Below, in pieces: positions 16,523-23,198 of a stretch of DNA of 35,744 nucleotides (position 1 is its first letter; each line of letters begins with the position of its first letter). Source of the DNA: an uncultured Lachnospiraceae bacterium (GTDB lineage: Bacteria; Bacillota; Clostridia; Lachnospirales; Lachnospiraceae); the NCBI GenBank assembly GCA_900314295.1, contig OMUU01000120.1:1-35744 (forward strand), given 5' to 3'. The notes under the pieces are model-generated. The model was not told the DNA's origin. It worked only from the letters and a program-made list of their open reading frames with translations, and ran no database searches. A program made the position numbers and the translations under genes.

Positions 16523-16531
16523 TGCTAAAAT
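16523..16531 (+). promoter_or_regulatory. Candidate extended -10 promoter of deoD
   Basis: TGCTAAAAT fits an extended -10 box (TGn then TAAAAT, one mismatch). It would give a leader of about 155 nt holding a short open frame and a terminator-like hairpin. Confidence 0.35.
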
Positions 16532-16564
16532 ATCAGACGTGAAAAAAGCGTCGTCCCTTTCGGC

Positions 16565-16684
16565 ATGGATATATCCTCTGCCAAAAAAGAACACGGCGAT
16601 ATCATTCTGAACTATCTGCGTCTGCTTTGCAGGCGGCGTTTTTTCCGCAAAACCCGTTTTTGCAAAGCCAAGGAAAGGAGTTAA
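16565..16684 (+). CDS. Possible 39-residue leader peptide upstream of deoD
   Basis: An ATG at 16565 opens 39 codons that stop with TAA at 16682-16684, overlapping the end of the deoD Shine-Dalgarno GGAG. The C-terminal half is very basic (LRLLCRRRFFRKTRFCKAK). No ribosome binding site precedes it, so translation is uncertain. It is listed because it spans the terminator-like hairpin at 16619-16644, the usual layout of an attenuator. Confidence 0.25.
   Translation: MDISSAKKEHGDIILNYLRLLCRRRFFRKTRFCKAKERS
16619..16644 (+). terminator. Terminator-like hairpin in the deoD leader (possible attenuator)
   Basis: CGTCTGC-TTT-GCAGGCG forms a 7-bp stem (one G-U pair), and after GCG there are six T (16639-16644). 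It lies about 48 nt before the deoD start, inside the likely transcript, so it could end transcription early. Confidence 0.45.
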
Positions 16685-16692
16685 TTAAACTT

Positions 16693-17433
16693 ATGGGAAA
16701 TGTTTCACCATCCGCATGCATGGAAGTAAAAGACGGAACACATGTCGCAAAAGTAGTTTTGATGCCCGGAGATCCTCTCCGCGCAAAATATGTCGCGGAA
16801 ACCTATCTTCAGAATCCGGTCCTGTTCAATGACGTCCGCGGAATGCTCGGATACACCGGAATCTACGACGGTGCAGAGGTATCCGTCATGGGAAGCGGCA
16901 TGGGGATTCCCTCCATCACCCTTTATTCCCATGAATTGTTCACCTTCTATGGCGTCGAGGGAATCATCCGGATCGGTTCCGCCGGCGGCGTCGGCGACAA
17001 TGTCAATGTACGTGACGTTGTCGTTGCAATGAGCGCCTCCACAAACTCCGCCGCTCCGTCCCGCTACGGACTGCCCGGCACGATCGCGCCGACCGCAGAC
17101 TGGGACATGCTCCGTGACGCCGTGCGAATCGCAGATGAAATGGGCGTCCGCACCTCTGTCGGAAGCGTCTATTCCTCCGATTTCTTCTACTACCCCGACC
17201 CGGCCGTTGCCGAAAAGGAGAAGGAAGCAGGCCTTCTGGCTGTAGAGATGGAAAGCGCCGGCCTCTATACCGAGGCAATGTACGCTCACAAGAAGGCACT
17301 GGCCCTCTTCACGATTTCCGACCACCTCTTCAAACCGGAGCACCTGTCCCCCGAAGAGATCAAGACCTCCTTCCATGAGATGATGGAAATCGCCCTGAAG
17401 ACCGCTGCCGATACCGTAAGAAAGCTCGGCTGA
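16693..17433 (+). CDS. deoD: Purine-nucleoside phosphorylase DeoD
   Basis: DeoD splits (deoxy)purine nucleosides with phosphate into base and (deoxy)ribose-1-phosphate for salvage. The 246-residue product has the hexameric-PNP features MPGDPLRAKYVAETYL near residue 22, GSGMGIPSITLYSHEL, IRIGSAGGVGDNVNV, VEMESAGLY and FTISDHLF (the Asp that acts on purine N7). The start is ATG 16693. AAAGGAG is 12 nt upstream, a little far, and an upstream in-frame ATG at 16627 would add residues not found in the family. It is monocistronic and convergent with murI. Confidence 0.95.
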   Translation: MGNVSPSACMEVKDGTHVAKVVLMPGDPLRAKYVAETYLQNPVLFNDVRGMLGYTGIYDGAEVSVMGSGMGIPSITLYSHELFTFYGVEGIIRIGSAGGVGDNVNVRDVVVAMSASTNSAAPSRYGLPGTIAPTADWDMLRDAVRIADEMGVRTSVGSVYSSDFFYYPDPAVAEKEKEAGLLAVEMESAGLYTEAMYAHKKALALFTISDHLFKPEHLSPEEIKTSFHEMMEIALKTAADTVRKLG

Positions 17434-17686
17434 TTCCGCACCGGCATCAGCTTCGTATCCTTTGTATTTGTTTTCGGCTGCCCGGTGATTGATACGACAG
17501 CCATTCCTGTGATCTTTATAATGACCCGCTGCTGTGCCGTTCCGGTGCCGCGGCGGGTCCCTTCTATGTCAGCACAGACAGAAAATACTCCTGTGATATA
17601 TTACTTCACAACTTTTATAAGTCTCGAGCCGCTGCAGGCATTTGGACTCCGAGCGTCCGCGCTTCGTGCTCTCGCGTCGCTCCGCA
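17434..17686. other. Intergenic region between convergent deoD and murI
   Basis: It holds a stem GACCCGC (17523-17529) with GCGGGTC (17553-17559), followed by CCTTCT, possibly a terminator for deoD. A GC-rich stretch at 17640-17690, read on the minus strand, ends in ACTTATAAAAG and looks like a decayed family A repeat. No gene is seen. Confidence 0.35.
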
Positions 17687-18478
17687 CTACCCGATATCGG
17701 CATGCAGAAGCTGGTGATAAATTTTCATTTCCTCCTCGGTCTTCAGGCTGGAATCGAGAACCACTCTGCCCGGTTTCTCTCCATTCTTCAGAAGACCATA
17801 CCTCGAAAGCTGACGGCGCAGCTCCCTGGCAGTTCCACTGCCTCCGTCATAGAGCGGCACGTCTCCCATAACAGTCCGAATCTGCTTCTTTAGGAACGGA
17901 TAGTGGGTGCATCCCAGTACAATTCCGTCAATTTTTCCCCGATAAGACCCAATCATTCGTTCCAGCATCTCCGTGACATCCGCCGCATCCAGCCTTCCCT
18001 TTTCCACGCGGCCCGCCAGGCCCGCGCAGGAAACCGGGATAAATTCCGCCTCCCCGGCCAGCCTTCCCGAAAGCTTGTGATATTTCTCCAGCTTCAGGGT
18101 AACCGGCGTCGCCATCACGAGAATACGCCCGTGATGCTCCTCCCTGGCGGCGGGCTTCAGCGCCGGCTCGATTCCAATCACCGGCATTTTTTTTCCGTAT
18201 TTCTCCCGGATCAGCCCGACCGCCGCACTGGTAGCGGTATTGCAGGCGACGACAATGGCCTTGCACCCTTCGTCCGCCATACAGTCCACAATTGCCATTG
18301 AAAGCTCCTGCACCTTCTCTACCGTCTTCTCTCCATAAGGCGCATTCGCCGAATCCCCGAAATAATAAAAATCTTCCGACGGAAGCTCCCGGATCAGTTC
18401 CTTTAAAACGCTGATTCCTCCGACTCCGGAATCAAACACACCTACATAACCCTTGTATTTTTTCTTATCTGTACCCAT
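17687..18478 (-). CDS. murI: Glutamate racemase MurI
   Basis: MurI interconverts L- and D-glutamate, supplying D-Glu for peptidoglycan. The 263-residue product has FDSGVGGISVL near residue 15, FGDSANAPYGEKT, the first catalytic Cys in VVACNTATSAA (about residue 78) and the second in VLGCTHYPFLK (about residue 188). Both proton-shuttling cysteines are present. The start ATG 18478 has only a weak AGGGCAG upstream. It is convergent with deoD. A small perfect hairpin (18506-18523) lies just upstream in the leader. Confidence 0.96.
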   Translation of the reverse strand: MGTDKKKYKGYVGVFDSGVGGISVLKELIRELPSEDFYYFGDSANAPYGEKTVEKVQELSMAIVDCMADEGCKAIVVACNTATSAAVGLIREKYGKKMPVIGIEPALKPAAREEHHGRILVMATPVTLKLEKYHKLSGRLAGEAEFIPVSCAGLAGRVEKGRLDAADVTEMLERMIGSYRGKIDGIVLGCTHYPFLKKQIRTVMGDVPLYDGGSGTARELRRQLSRYGLLKNGEKPGRVVLDSSLKTEEEMKIYHQLLHADIG

Positions 18479-18505
18479 TGTTCTGCCCTGATTTCATCTG
18501 TCAGA

Positions 18506-18523
18506 ATTACAGCCGTCTGTAAT
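18506..18523 (-). other. Hairpin in the murI leader
   Basis: ATTACAG-CCGT-CTGTAAT is a perfect 7-bp stem with a 4-nt loop, 27 bp before the murI start. Two copies of TGTAATGCGTACTTCC lie beside it (about 18518 and 18557). No known riboswitch is recognised. Confidence 0.4.
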
Positions 18524-18691
18524 GCGTACTTCCGCACATGACTGCTCCGCATTTGTAATGCGTACTTCCACACGGCTGAATATCACTCACGATTCCCGCC
18601 GTCACGGCACTCGCCTGCGGACGATGTGGATGTATCTCTTGATGTTCGCGCAAACGCAGAAGGTGCCGCGCTGTCCGTGCGCGACACCCCT

Positions 18692-18720
18692 ATCTTACCA
18701 AATGTTTCCCTATTCTTCAA
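18692..18720 (-). promoter_or_regulatory. Candidate promoter of murI
   Basis: On the minus strand TTGAAG (18715-18720) and TAAGAT (18692-18697) are separated by 17 bases. This is a fair sigma-A match, about 215 bp upstream of murI. Confidence 0.35.
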
Positions 18721-18760
18721 TTTCCTGTCTTTTTTTGTTCCTGTCACCGGACAGGTCGGC

Positions 18761-18890
18761 TGCTGTTCACAATATATCTGTAAGGCAGGGATTTCACAGC
18801 CCTGTCTTCATTCGCAAATCAGCGGTAAAATCTCTGCCTGGTCAGTTAACCGTAAACCGTAATACAGGGCAAAGGTTTCACAGTTCTGCG
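18761..18890 (+). repeat. Dispersed palindromic repeat, family B, two or three units
   Basis: Unit one (about 18761-18818) reads TGTTCAC, then GGCAGGGATTTCACAGCCCT, then CATTCGCA. Unit two (about 18841-18890) holds GGGCAAAGGTTTCACAG and TGCGATGCG. Between them CAGCGGTAAAATCTCTGCC resembles the same core in the other orientation. The hairpin CAGGG...CCCTG is well formed. The cluster sits just past the stop of the Na/Pi gene and may also end its transcription. Confidence 0.6.
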
Positions 18891-18897
18891 ATGCGTT

Positions 18898-20643
18898 TCA
18901 GCGGACCGGCTCACGTACAGCGCCATCCGCCGGAAGCCTGCTCTCCGTCTCCGGGTCCGGATCTCCCTGAAGAAGCGTGCTGAAATGGATTTCCTTCAGT
19001 GCAGTATCCGACAGATTGAGGCAGCTGCTTCCCATACGGTCGAGATCGTGCAGAAGCGCGTTGAAGCTCAGCGTCATGTTCGCGTCACACTTTCCCTTTG
19101 CCACGCGTTTCACATGGTCCTTCCGCATTTTCTCGTCGATGTCCATGACCATCTCCCGCTCCTTTTTCAGACTGTCCGGTTCTTTTTTCTCCGGATCCGC
19201 CATCAGCACGAGCGTTTCCTCAAACATCCTCCGGATCAGCTCCATGGATTTTCGAAGCTCTTTCATTGCGTCCTTGGAATATTTCAGTTTTTTGTCCTTC
19301 GCGCCGGCAATATTCTCGATAATGCTCCTGCACAGATCCGCGATCCGATCGATCTCGCTCTGAATCAGAAGGACGCCGGTCGCCATTGATGCCTGATCCT
19401 CAGCGATCGCGCCGAAGGAAAAAACAGCTGCCAGATATTCATTGATTTTCTCCGACAGAGCATGTACCCCCGCCGCCTGTGCCCGAATGTCTCCGAGTAC
19501 GGCATCGCTTTCCTTCTGTGTAATCTCCTCCGCCCTTCCGAGCATCCGCTGCACGATGTGCGCGGAATGAAGCGTCTCGTGCGCCACAAGATGAAGCGCC
19601 GCCACCGGCTGGCCGATGAGCTTGTCATCCAGATATTTCGGCTGACCGAGTGCAACGGTTTTCTCCTTCTTTCCGGGGAGAAGCTTCATGACAATTTTCA
19701 CCATCAGCCACAGAAGCGGCGTCCAGATCAGCGTCATGATAATATTGAATCCGGTGTGGGCATTGGCGATCTGCCTCGAAATGACATCCACCTCATTGCC
19801 CTGCGGGGACAGCAGCGTGATCAGGCTCGCGTAAGGCTTTACAAACCAGATGAACAGAAGGCTGCCGCTTACATTGAAGATACAGTGCGCAAGCGCCGTC
19901 CGCTTTGCGTCGATGCTCTGACCGATGCTCGCCAGAACGGCCGTGATCGTCGTTCCGATGTTGTCGCCGAGAAGAATCGGAATCGCGCCGGCCAGCCCGA
20001 TGATGCTTGTGATTCCGTCCGCAGCAGGCTGAGACGCAAAGTTCTGCAAAACGGCGATCGTAGCGCTCGAGCTCTGCACCACAAGGGTCATCAGAAGGCC
20101 CGTCAGGACGCCCAGCACCGGAACATGTGCGACTTTTCCGATCATATCCACAAAGAAAGGACTCGATGCCAGAGGCTTCATGACGCTCCCCATGATATCA
20201 ATTCCTTCAAACAGAAGTCCGAAGGCAAGGATCGTGTTGCCGATATATTTTATCTTCTGTTTCTTCGAGGCAAATCCGATGATAAAGCCGACGAAAATGA
20301 TGATATAGATGTAATCGCTCAGGTTAAACGCGATGATCTGCGCTGTCATCGTCGTTCCGATATTGGCACCGAAGATGATCGAAATCGCCTGCGGAAGGGT
20401 CATCAGACCCGCGCTCACGAATCCGATCGCCATGACCGTCGTCGCGCTCGAGCTCTGCAGGACCGCTGTGACAAGTGCTCCGGAAATCACCCCCATCACC
20501 GGGTTCTTCGTCAGCATCCCCAGCACCGTCCGCATCTTCTCTCCGGCCGCTTTCTGCAGACTGTCGCTCATCATGTTCATGCCGAACAGGAAAATCGCGA
20601 GTCCTCCCAGCAGACCAAATACTATCTGTACCTTCTCATTCAT
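18898..20643 (-). CDS. Na/Pi-cotransporter-like protein with C-terminal PhoU-like domain
   Basis: The 581-residue protein belongs to the NptA/YjbB PNaS family, which moves phosphate with sodium across the membrane. Two inverted repeats each carry the signature: VLQSSSATTVMA near residue 61 and VVQSSSATIAVL near 190. Both are followed by GANIGTT or GDNIGTT, and there are about eight to nine membrane segments in the first 325 residues. Residues about 340-560 form a PhoU-like helical bundle. GGAGG lies 6 nt before ATG 20643. TTAACA repeats upstream suggest phosphate control. Confidence 0.9.
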   Translation of the reverse strand: MNEKVQIVFGLLGGLAIFLFGMNMMSDSLQKAAGEKMRTVLGMLTKNPVMGVISGALVTAVLQSSSATTVMAIGFVSAGLMTLPQAISIIFGANIGTTMTAQIIAFNLSDYIYIIIFVGFIIGFASKKQKIKYIGNTILAFGLLFEGIDIMGSVMKPLASSPFFVDMIGKVAHVPVLGVLTGLLMTLVVQSSSATIAVLQNFASQPAADGITSIIGLAGAIPILLGDNIGTTITAVLASIGQSIDAKRTALAHCIFNVSGSLLFIWFVKPYASLITLLSPQGNEVDVISRQIANAHTGFNIIMTLIWTPLLWLMVKIVMKLLPGKKEKTVALGQPKYLDDKLIGQPVAALHLVAHETLHSAHIVQRMLGRAEEITQKESDAVLGDIRAQAAGVHALSEKINEYLAAVFSFGAIAEDQASMATGVLLIQSEIDRIADLCRSIIENIAGAKDKKLKYSKDAMKELRKSMELIRRMFEETLVLMADPEKKEPDSLKKEREMVMDIDEKMRKDHVKRVAKGKCDANMTLSFNALLHDLDRMGSSCLNLSDTALKEIHFSTLLQGDPDPETESRLPADGAVREPVR

Positions 20644-20736
20644 AACCTACCTCCGGGCTCTGTAACGCTCCATTAACATACTAATTAAGCGTACTAAAGA
20701 TAGTCCGGAGATACTATCTGTTTAATATAAAGTCTG

Positions 20737-20771
20737 TGTTAATGCTATGTTAATTATCGTCGGAATGTTAA
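20737..20771 (-). promoter_or_regulatory. Possible PhoP (Pho box) repeats upstream of the Na/Pi gene
   Basis: Three TTAACA hexamers on the minus strand (20737-20742, 20748-20753, 20766-20771) precede the gene by about 95 bp. The first two are 11 bp apart, as in Bacillus PhoP sites (TTWACA with 4-6 bp gaps). The third is at 18 bp, which does not fit the helical spacing. The predicted regulator is inferred from the gene's role. Confidence 0.35.
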
Positions 20772-20779
20772 GGAACAAT

Positions 20780-20910
20780 ATGTAAAAGGGCCGCCGCACT
20801 GAATAAAATCAGAACAGAAACCTCCGATCCTTTCTTTTAAATTTCTGTTCAAAACTCAAATAACGAAAAGCGATCTTCTAAACTCCCTTTATAACATCGT
20901 CTATTATGAA
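20780..20910. other. Intergenic flank between Pho region and IS605 right end
   Basis: This AT-rich stretch has no gene, clear promoter or hairpin that I can support. Confidence 0.4.
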
Positions 20911-20915
20911 TTACC

Positions 20916-20947
20916 CCTCCCATTGACCGGAGGCTCAATGGAAGAGG
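20916..20947. repeat. IS605 right-end imperfect palindrome
   Basis: CCTCCCATTGA pairs with TCAATGGAAGAGG around a CCGGAGGC loop. The site is on the tnpB 3' side of the element. Confidence 0.6.
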
Positions 20948-21200
20948 TTTCAAAACCCCGATTAAGCATTCGGTCAATAAAAGGGATTTCCTAACACTTT
21001 CGTTGTTCATCGGCAAATGAAGCCTCAGTTATTCCAGCACCAGAAGCCCATCCATAAGGCATCTATCCCTCGGCTGATGGAACCTCGGGAATACTTTGGT
21101 CCGACTCTTTTCAACCCTTGCGGGGCGCGGACGGATCAGCGCATTAAGGATAAACTGCGTTTGTTAAGCAGTCAGTTTGTATTTCGGGTTCAAATTCCAG
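20948..21200 (-). ncRNA. Predicted omega (re)RNA region at the 3' end of tnpB
   Basis: In IS605 elements the guide RNA of TnpB comes from the transcript covering the 3' end of tnpB and the right end. Here about 215 bp between the tnpB stop and the right-end palindrome has no reading frame but several short inverted repeats. Its boundaries are inferred only from position. Confidence 0.4.
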
Positions 21201-22543
21201 TATCCGTAAGTTTCCGGATAAGCAAGGAACTTGAAGTCTTTTGTGTTCTTCCAGGCATCAGGAACAGCCTTCCGAAGGATATTGGCAGCACCGTTGCAGT
21301 CCGCATTGATGATAAGACCAGATGCGGTTTTATAACGGCCGCGTTCGATACGTTTGCCGGAAAATACCGGTTTGCCTTTTTCTTCCCCGTACACAGGCAT
21401 GGGGTCAGCCATGGTGACATCCGCCTTGGAGGTATAGCTCTCCTCCTGCTCGATCACGTTGATTCCGGCAGTTAATGCCTTATAGTTGATCATCCAGCGG
21501 AGCCTGGCATGCGGAATACTTACATAGGTCTGGTTGTTTCTCTTGCCCATATCGGATTCCTGTTTCCAGAGTTTGTTGACTCCAAGGACAAGAGTCCCGA
21601 CACGGTGGGCAATACACCAACGGACAATTGCTGTGCTGATCTTATGCAGGGAATCATTGGTCTGACAGTCATGTTTTCTGGACAGAAGATCCAGATGCTG
21701 TGACTGTGTGTGTTTTCGATATGTTCCTTTTGTGATGGAAGAAACGGCCGCGGCCCTCTTTTTGGCAAAAAGCTGGTTTCTGGATTTAACAACACCGCCG
21801 TTGAATACGACAGACGAACCGTCTGTGCATGCGAGAGTTGCGATATTGCCAGTTCCGAAATCAACGCCTGCCATTTCCGGAAGGTCGGGATAACAAGGCG
21901 GAGCCCCGTTTTCGAATACAAATGTGAGGATGTACTTCCCGTAATAAGGCTTGATAGTGACCTGGCGAAGATCTTCATAAGGCGGAAGACCAGAGATCAT
22001 TACCTTATCTTTTTTGGGGATGCTGGGAAGTTTAATGACAGCAGAAGAAGAGGTCACTGAACCACGATACAGAACAGCATCCTGGTTTGTCACCTCAAAG
22101 GATTTACGGGTGGATTTGCAGTATTTCGGCATCCGAGGTTTCCCCAGGTACTTCGAAGGATTCTTCTTATAGTCCTTGGAGGCCTTCAGCCAGTTGTGGA
22201 AGTCATCGCACGCTTTCCGAACAACAGCTTGTGCTGTCTGCATCGGAAGGCCCGAGAAAAAATCGGGATTACACGTAATCCGCATGATTTTTTCAAGTGC
22301 GGTGTAGGACAGGACGCGTCTCACATTGAATTTTGGATAAGCCTGTCTGACAGTCTCGATTTCTTCGAAGGCTTCCTTTTCATTGTCGGTGCGTGAAGTT
22401 TTATCCCATCCACAGAAAACCTGGCGGATACGGAACAGCGCGGCGTTGTACAGATTTTTGGCAAGCGCAGAGTTTTTCTCCGCAAAGTCGTATATTTGCG
22501 GAAAACTATCGTGATCTACGATTGTCGGCCACGCTGTAAGCAT
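21164..22543 (-). CDS. tnpB: TnpB-type RNA-guided nuclease (IS605/IS1341 family)
   Basis: The 459-residue protein has the RuvC-like split nuclease of TnpB: first Asp in GVDFGTGNIATL (about residue 228) and last Asp in INADCNGAANILRK (about 415). At the usual place of the second acidic residue stands VLGVNKLWKQ (Gly for Glu), while INVIEQEESYTSKAD downstream offers Glu367/368. The zinc-ribbon CxxC pairs are absent. This fits the known subgroup with a displaced catalytic Glu. I chose ATG 22543 because AGAGGT lies 8 nt upstream; ATG 22564 has none. TnpB cuts DNA guided by the element's RNA and favours element retention. The frame is intact. Confidence 0.88.
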   Translation of the reverse strand: MLTAWPTIVDHDSFPQIYDFAEKNSALAKNLYNAALFRIRQVFCGWDKTSRTDNEKEAFEEIETVRQAYPKFNVRRVLSYTALEKIMRITCNPDFFSGLPMQTAQAVVRKACDDFHNWLKASKDYKKNPSKYLGKPRMPKYCKSTRKSFEVTNQDAVLYRGSVTSSSAVIKLPSIPKKDKVMISGLPPYEDLRQVTIKPYYGKYILTFVFENGAPPCYPDLPEMAGVDFGTGNIATLACTDGSSVVFNGGVVKSRNQLFAKKRAAAVSSITKGTYRKHTQSQHLDLLSRKHDCQTNDSLHKISTAIVRWCIAHRVGTLVLGVNKLWKQESDMGKRNNQTYVSIPHARLRWMINYKALTAGINVIEQEESYTSKADVTMADPMPVYGEEKGKPVFSGKRIERGRYKTASGLIINADCNGAANILRKAVPDAWKNTKDFKFLAYPETYGYWNLNPKYKLTA

Positions 22544-22618
22544 ATCGGATGTACCTCTTTTCATTCTGCTATACTTATGTCAATATAATATCGAACATAT
22601 ATTCTGATGTAAAGGGAA

Positions 22619-23071
22619 ATGGAGATATTTTTCATATATAAGAGAAAGAAAAACCAGCCGTACTATACAAACCGCCACAGCTGTTTTCTGCTGCAGTATC
22701 ATCTCGTTCTGGTCACAAAATACAGGAAACCGGTACTGACAGGTCCGGTAAAAGATATGGTATACCGCCTGATACACGAGGTTTTTGACGACAGAGATTT
22801 GAACATTCTGGAAATCAACGGGGAACCGGATCATATCCATATCCTATACGAATCCGACCCTTTCACATCGCCGGGCGAACTGGTAAACGTCTTGAAGTCA
22901 AAAACAAGCCGGTATACCAGAAAGGAATATGGGGACACTCTTCTGAAGAAGTATTATTGGAAGCCGGTATTCTGAAGCCAGAGTTACTTCGTGGCAACTG
23001 TTGGAAGCAATACCATCGATAGGGTACAGGCTTATATCCGGAACAAACAGGAACCGGAAGGGAAAAGCTGA
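22619..23071 (+). pseudogene. tnpA: IS200/IS605 TnpA transposase interrupted by an in-frame TGA
   Basis: The Y1 transposase of the HUH family is readable from ATG 22619: HSCFLLQYHLVLVTKYRKPV and the HUH motif in PDHIHILYES. After YYWKPVF a TGA occurs at 22973-22975. The same frame then continues SQSYFVATVGSNTIDRVQAYIRNKQ to a stop at 23069-23071. The family has Trp at the TGA position (W-S-x-SYFV), so one TGG to TGA change explains it. The truncated 118-residue protein lacks the nucleophilic Tyr of the YIRN helix. Also, the residue four after that Tyr, normally Gln, is Lys. Unless TGA is read through, the transposase is dead. Confidence 0.85.
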
Positions 23072-23089
23072 GTTTGTTTCAGCATTCAC

Positions 23090-23126
23090 CCACGCCCATG
23101 CGCCGCTTCGCGTGCTATGGACGTGG
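23090..23126. repeat. IS605 left-end imperfect palindrome
   Basis: CCACGCCCAT pairs with ATGGACGTGG (one mismatch) around a GC-rich loop, 19 bp after the tnpA remnant. It is the expected left-end hairpin. Confidence 0.55.
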
Positions 23127-23134
23127 TACTCTGC

Positions 23135-23162
23135 AAAAAAAATAGATACTCCCGCAGTATGT
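23135..23162 (-). terminator. Rho-independent terminator of glgB
   Basis: On the minus strand ATACT-GCGGG-AGTAT is followed by CTA and eight T. It lies about 40 bp after the glgB stop and next to the IS605 left end. Confidence 0.55.
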
Positions 23163-23198
23163 GCTGCATGCATATATTGCAAAATTTTCCACAGTCTG

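Larger units (their letters stand above)
20910..23130. mobile_element. IS605-type insertion element with divergent tnpB and tnpA
   Basis: About 2.2 kb carries a minus-strand tnpB and a plus-strand tnpA, with 75 bp between their starts. An imperfect palindrome lies outside each gene (20916-20947 and 23090-23126), as expected for the subterminal hairpins recognised by IS200/IS605 transposases. There are no terminal inverted repeats or target duplications in this family, so the exact ends are uncertain by about 10 bp. It lies between the Na/Pi and glgB genes, just past the glgB terminator. The transposase is broken but TnpB is complete. Confidence 0.75.

Noticed and set aside
16532..16692. Guanine/adenine riboswitch for deoD
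   Set aside because: The conserved three-way-junction core of the purine riboswitch is not present in the leader.
19462..20676. 404-codon plus-strand frame opposite the Na/Pi gene
   Set aside because: It is an antisense shadow of a strongly supported gene with transporter motifs. Its sequence is His/Arg/Asp-rich as expected for a shadow.
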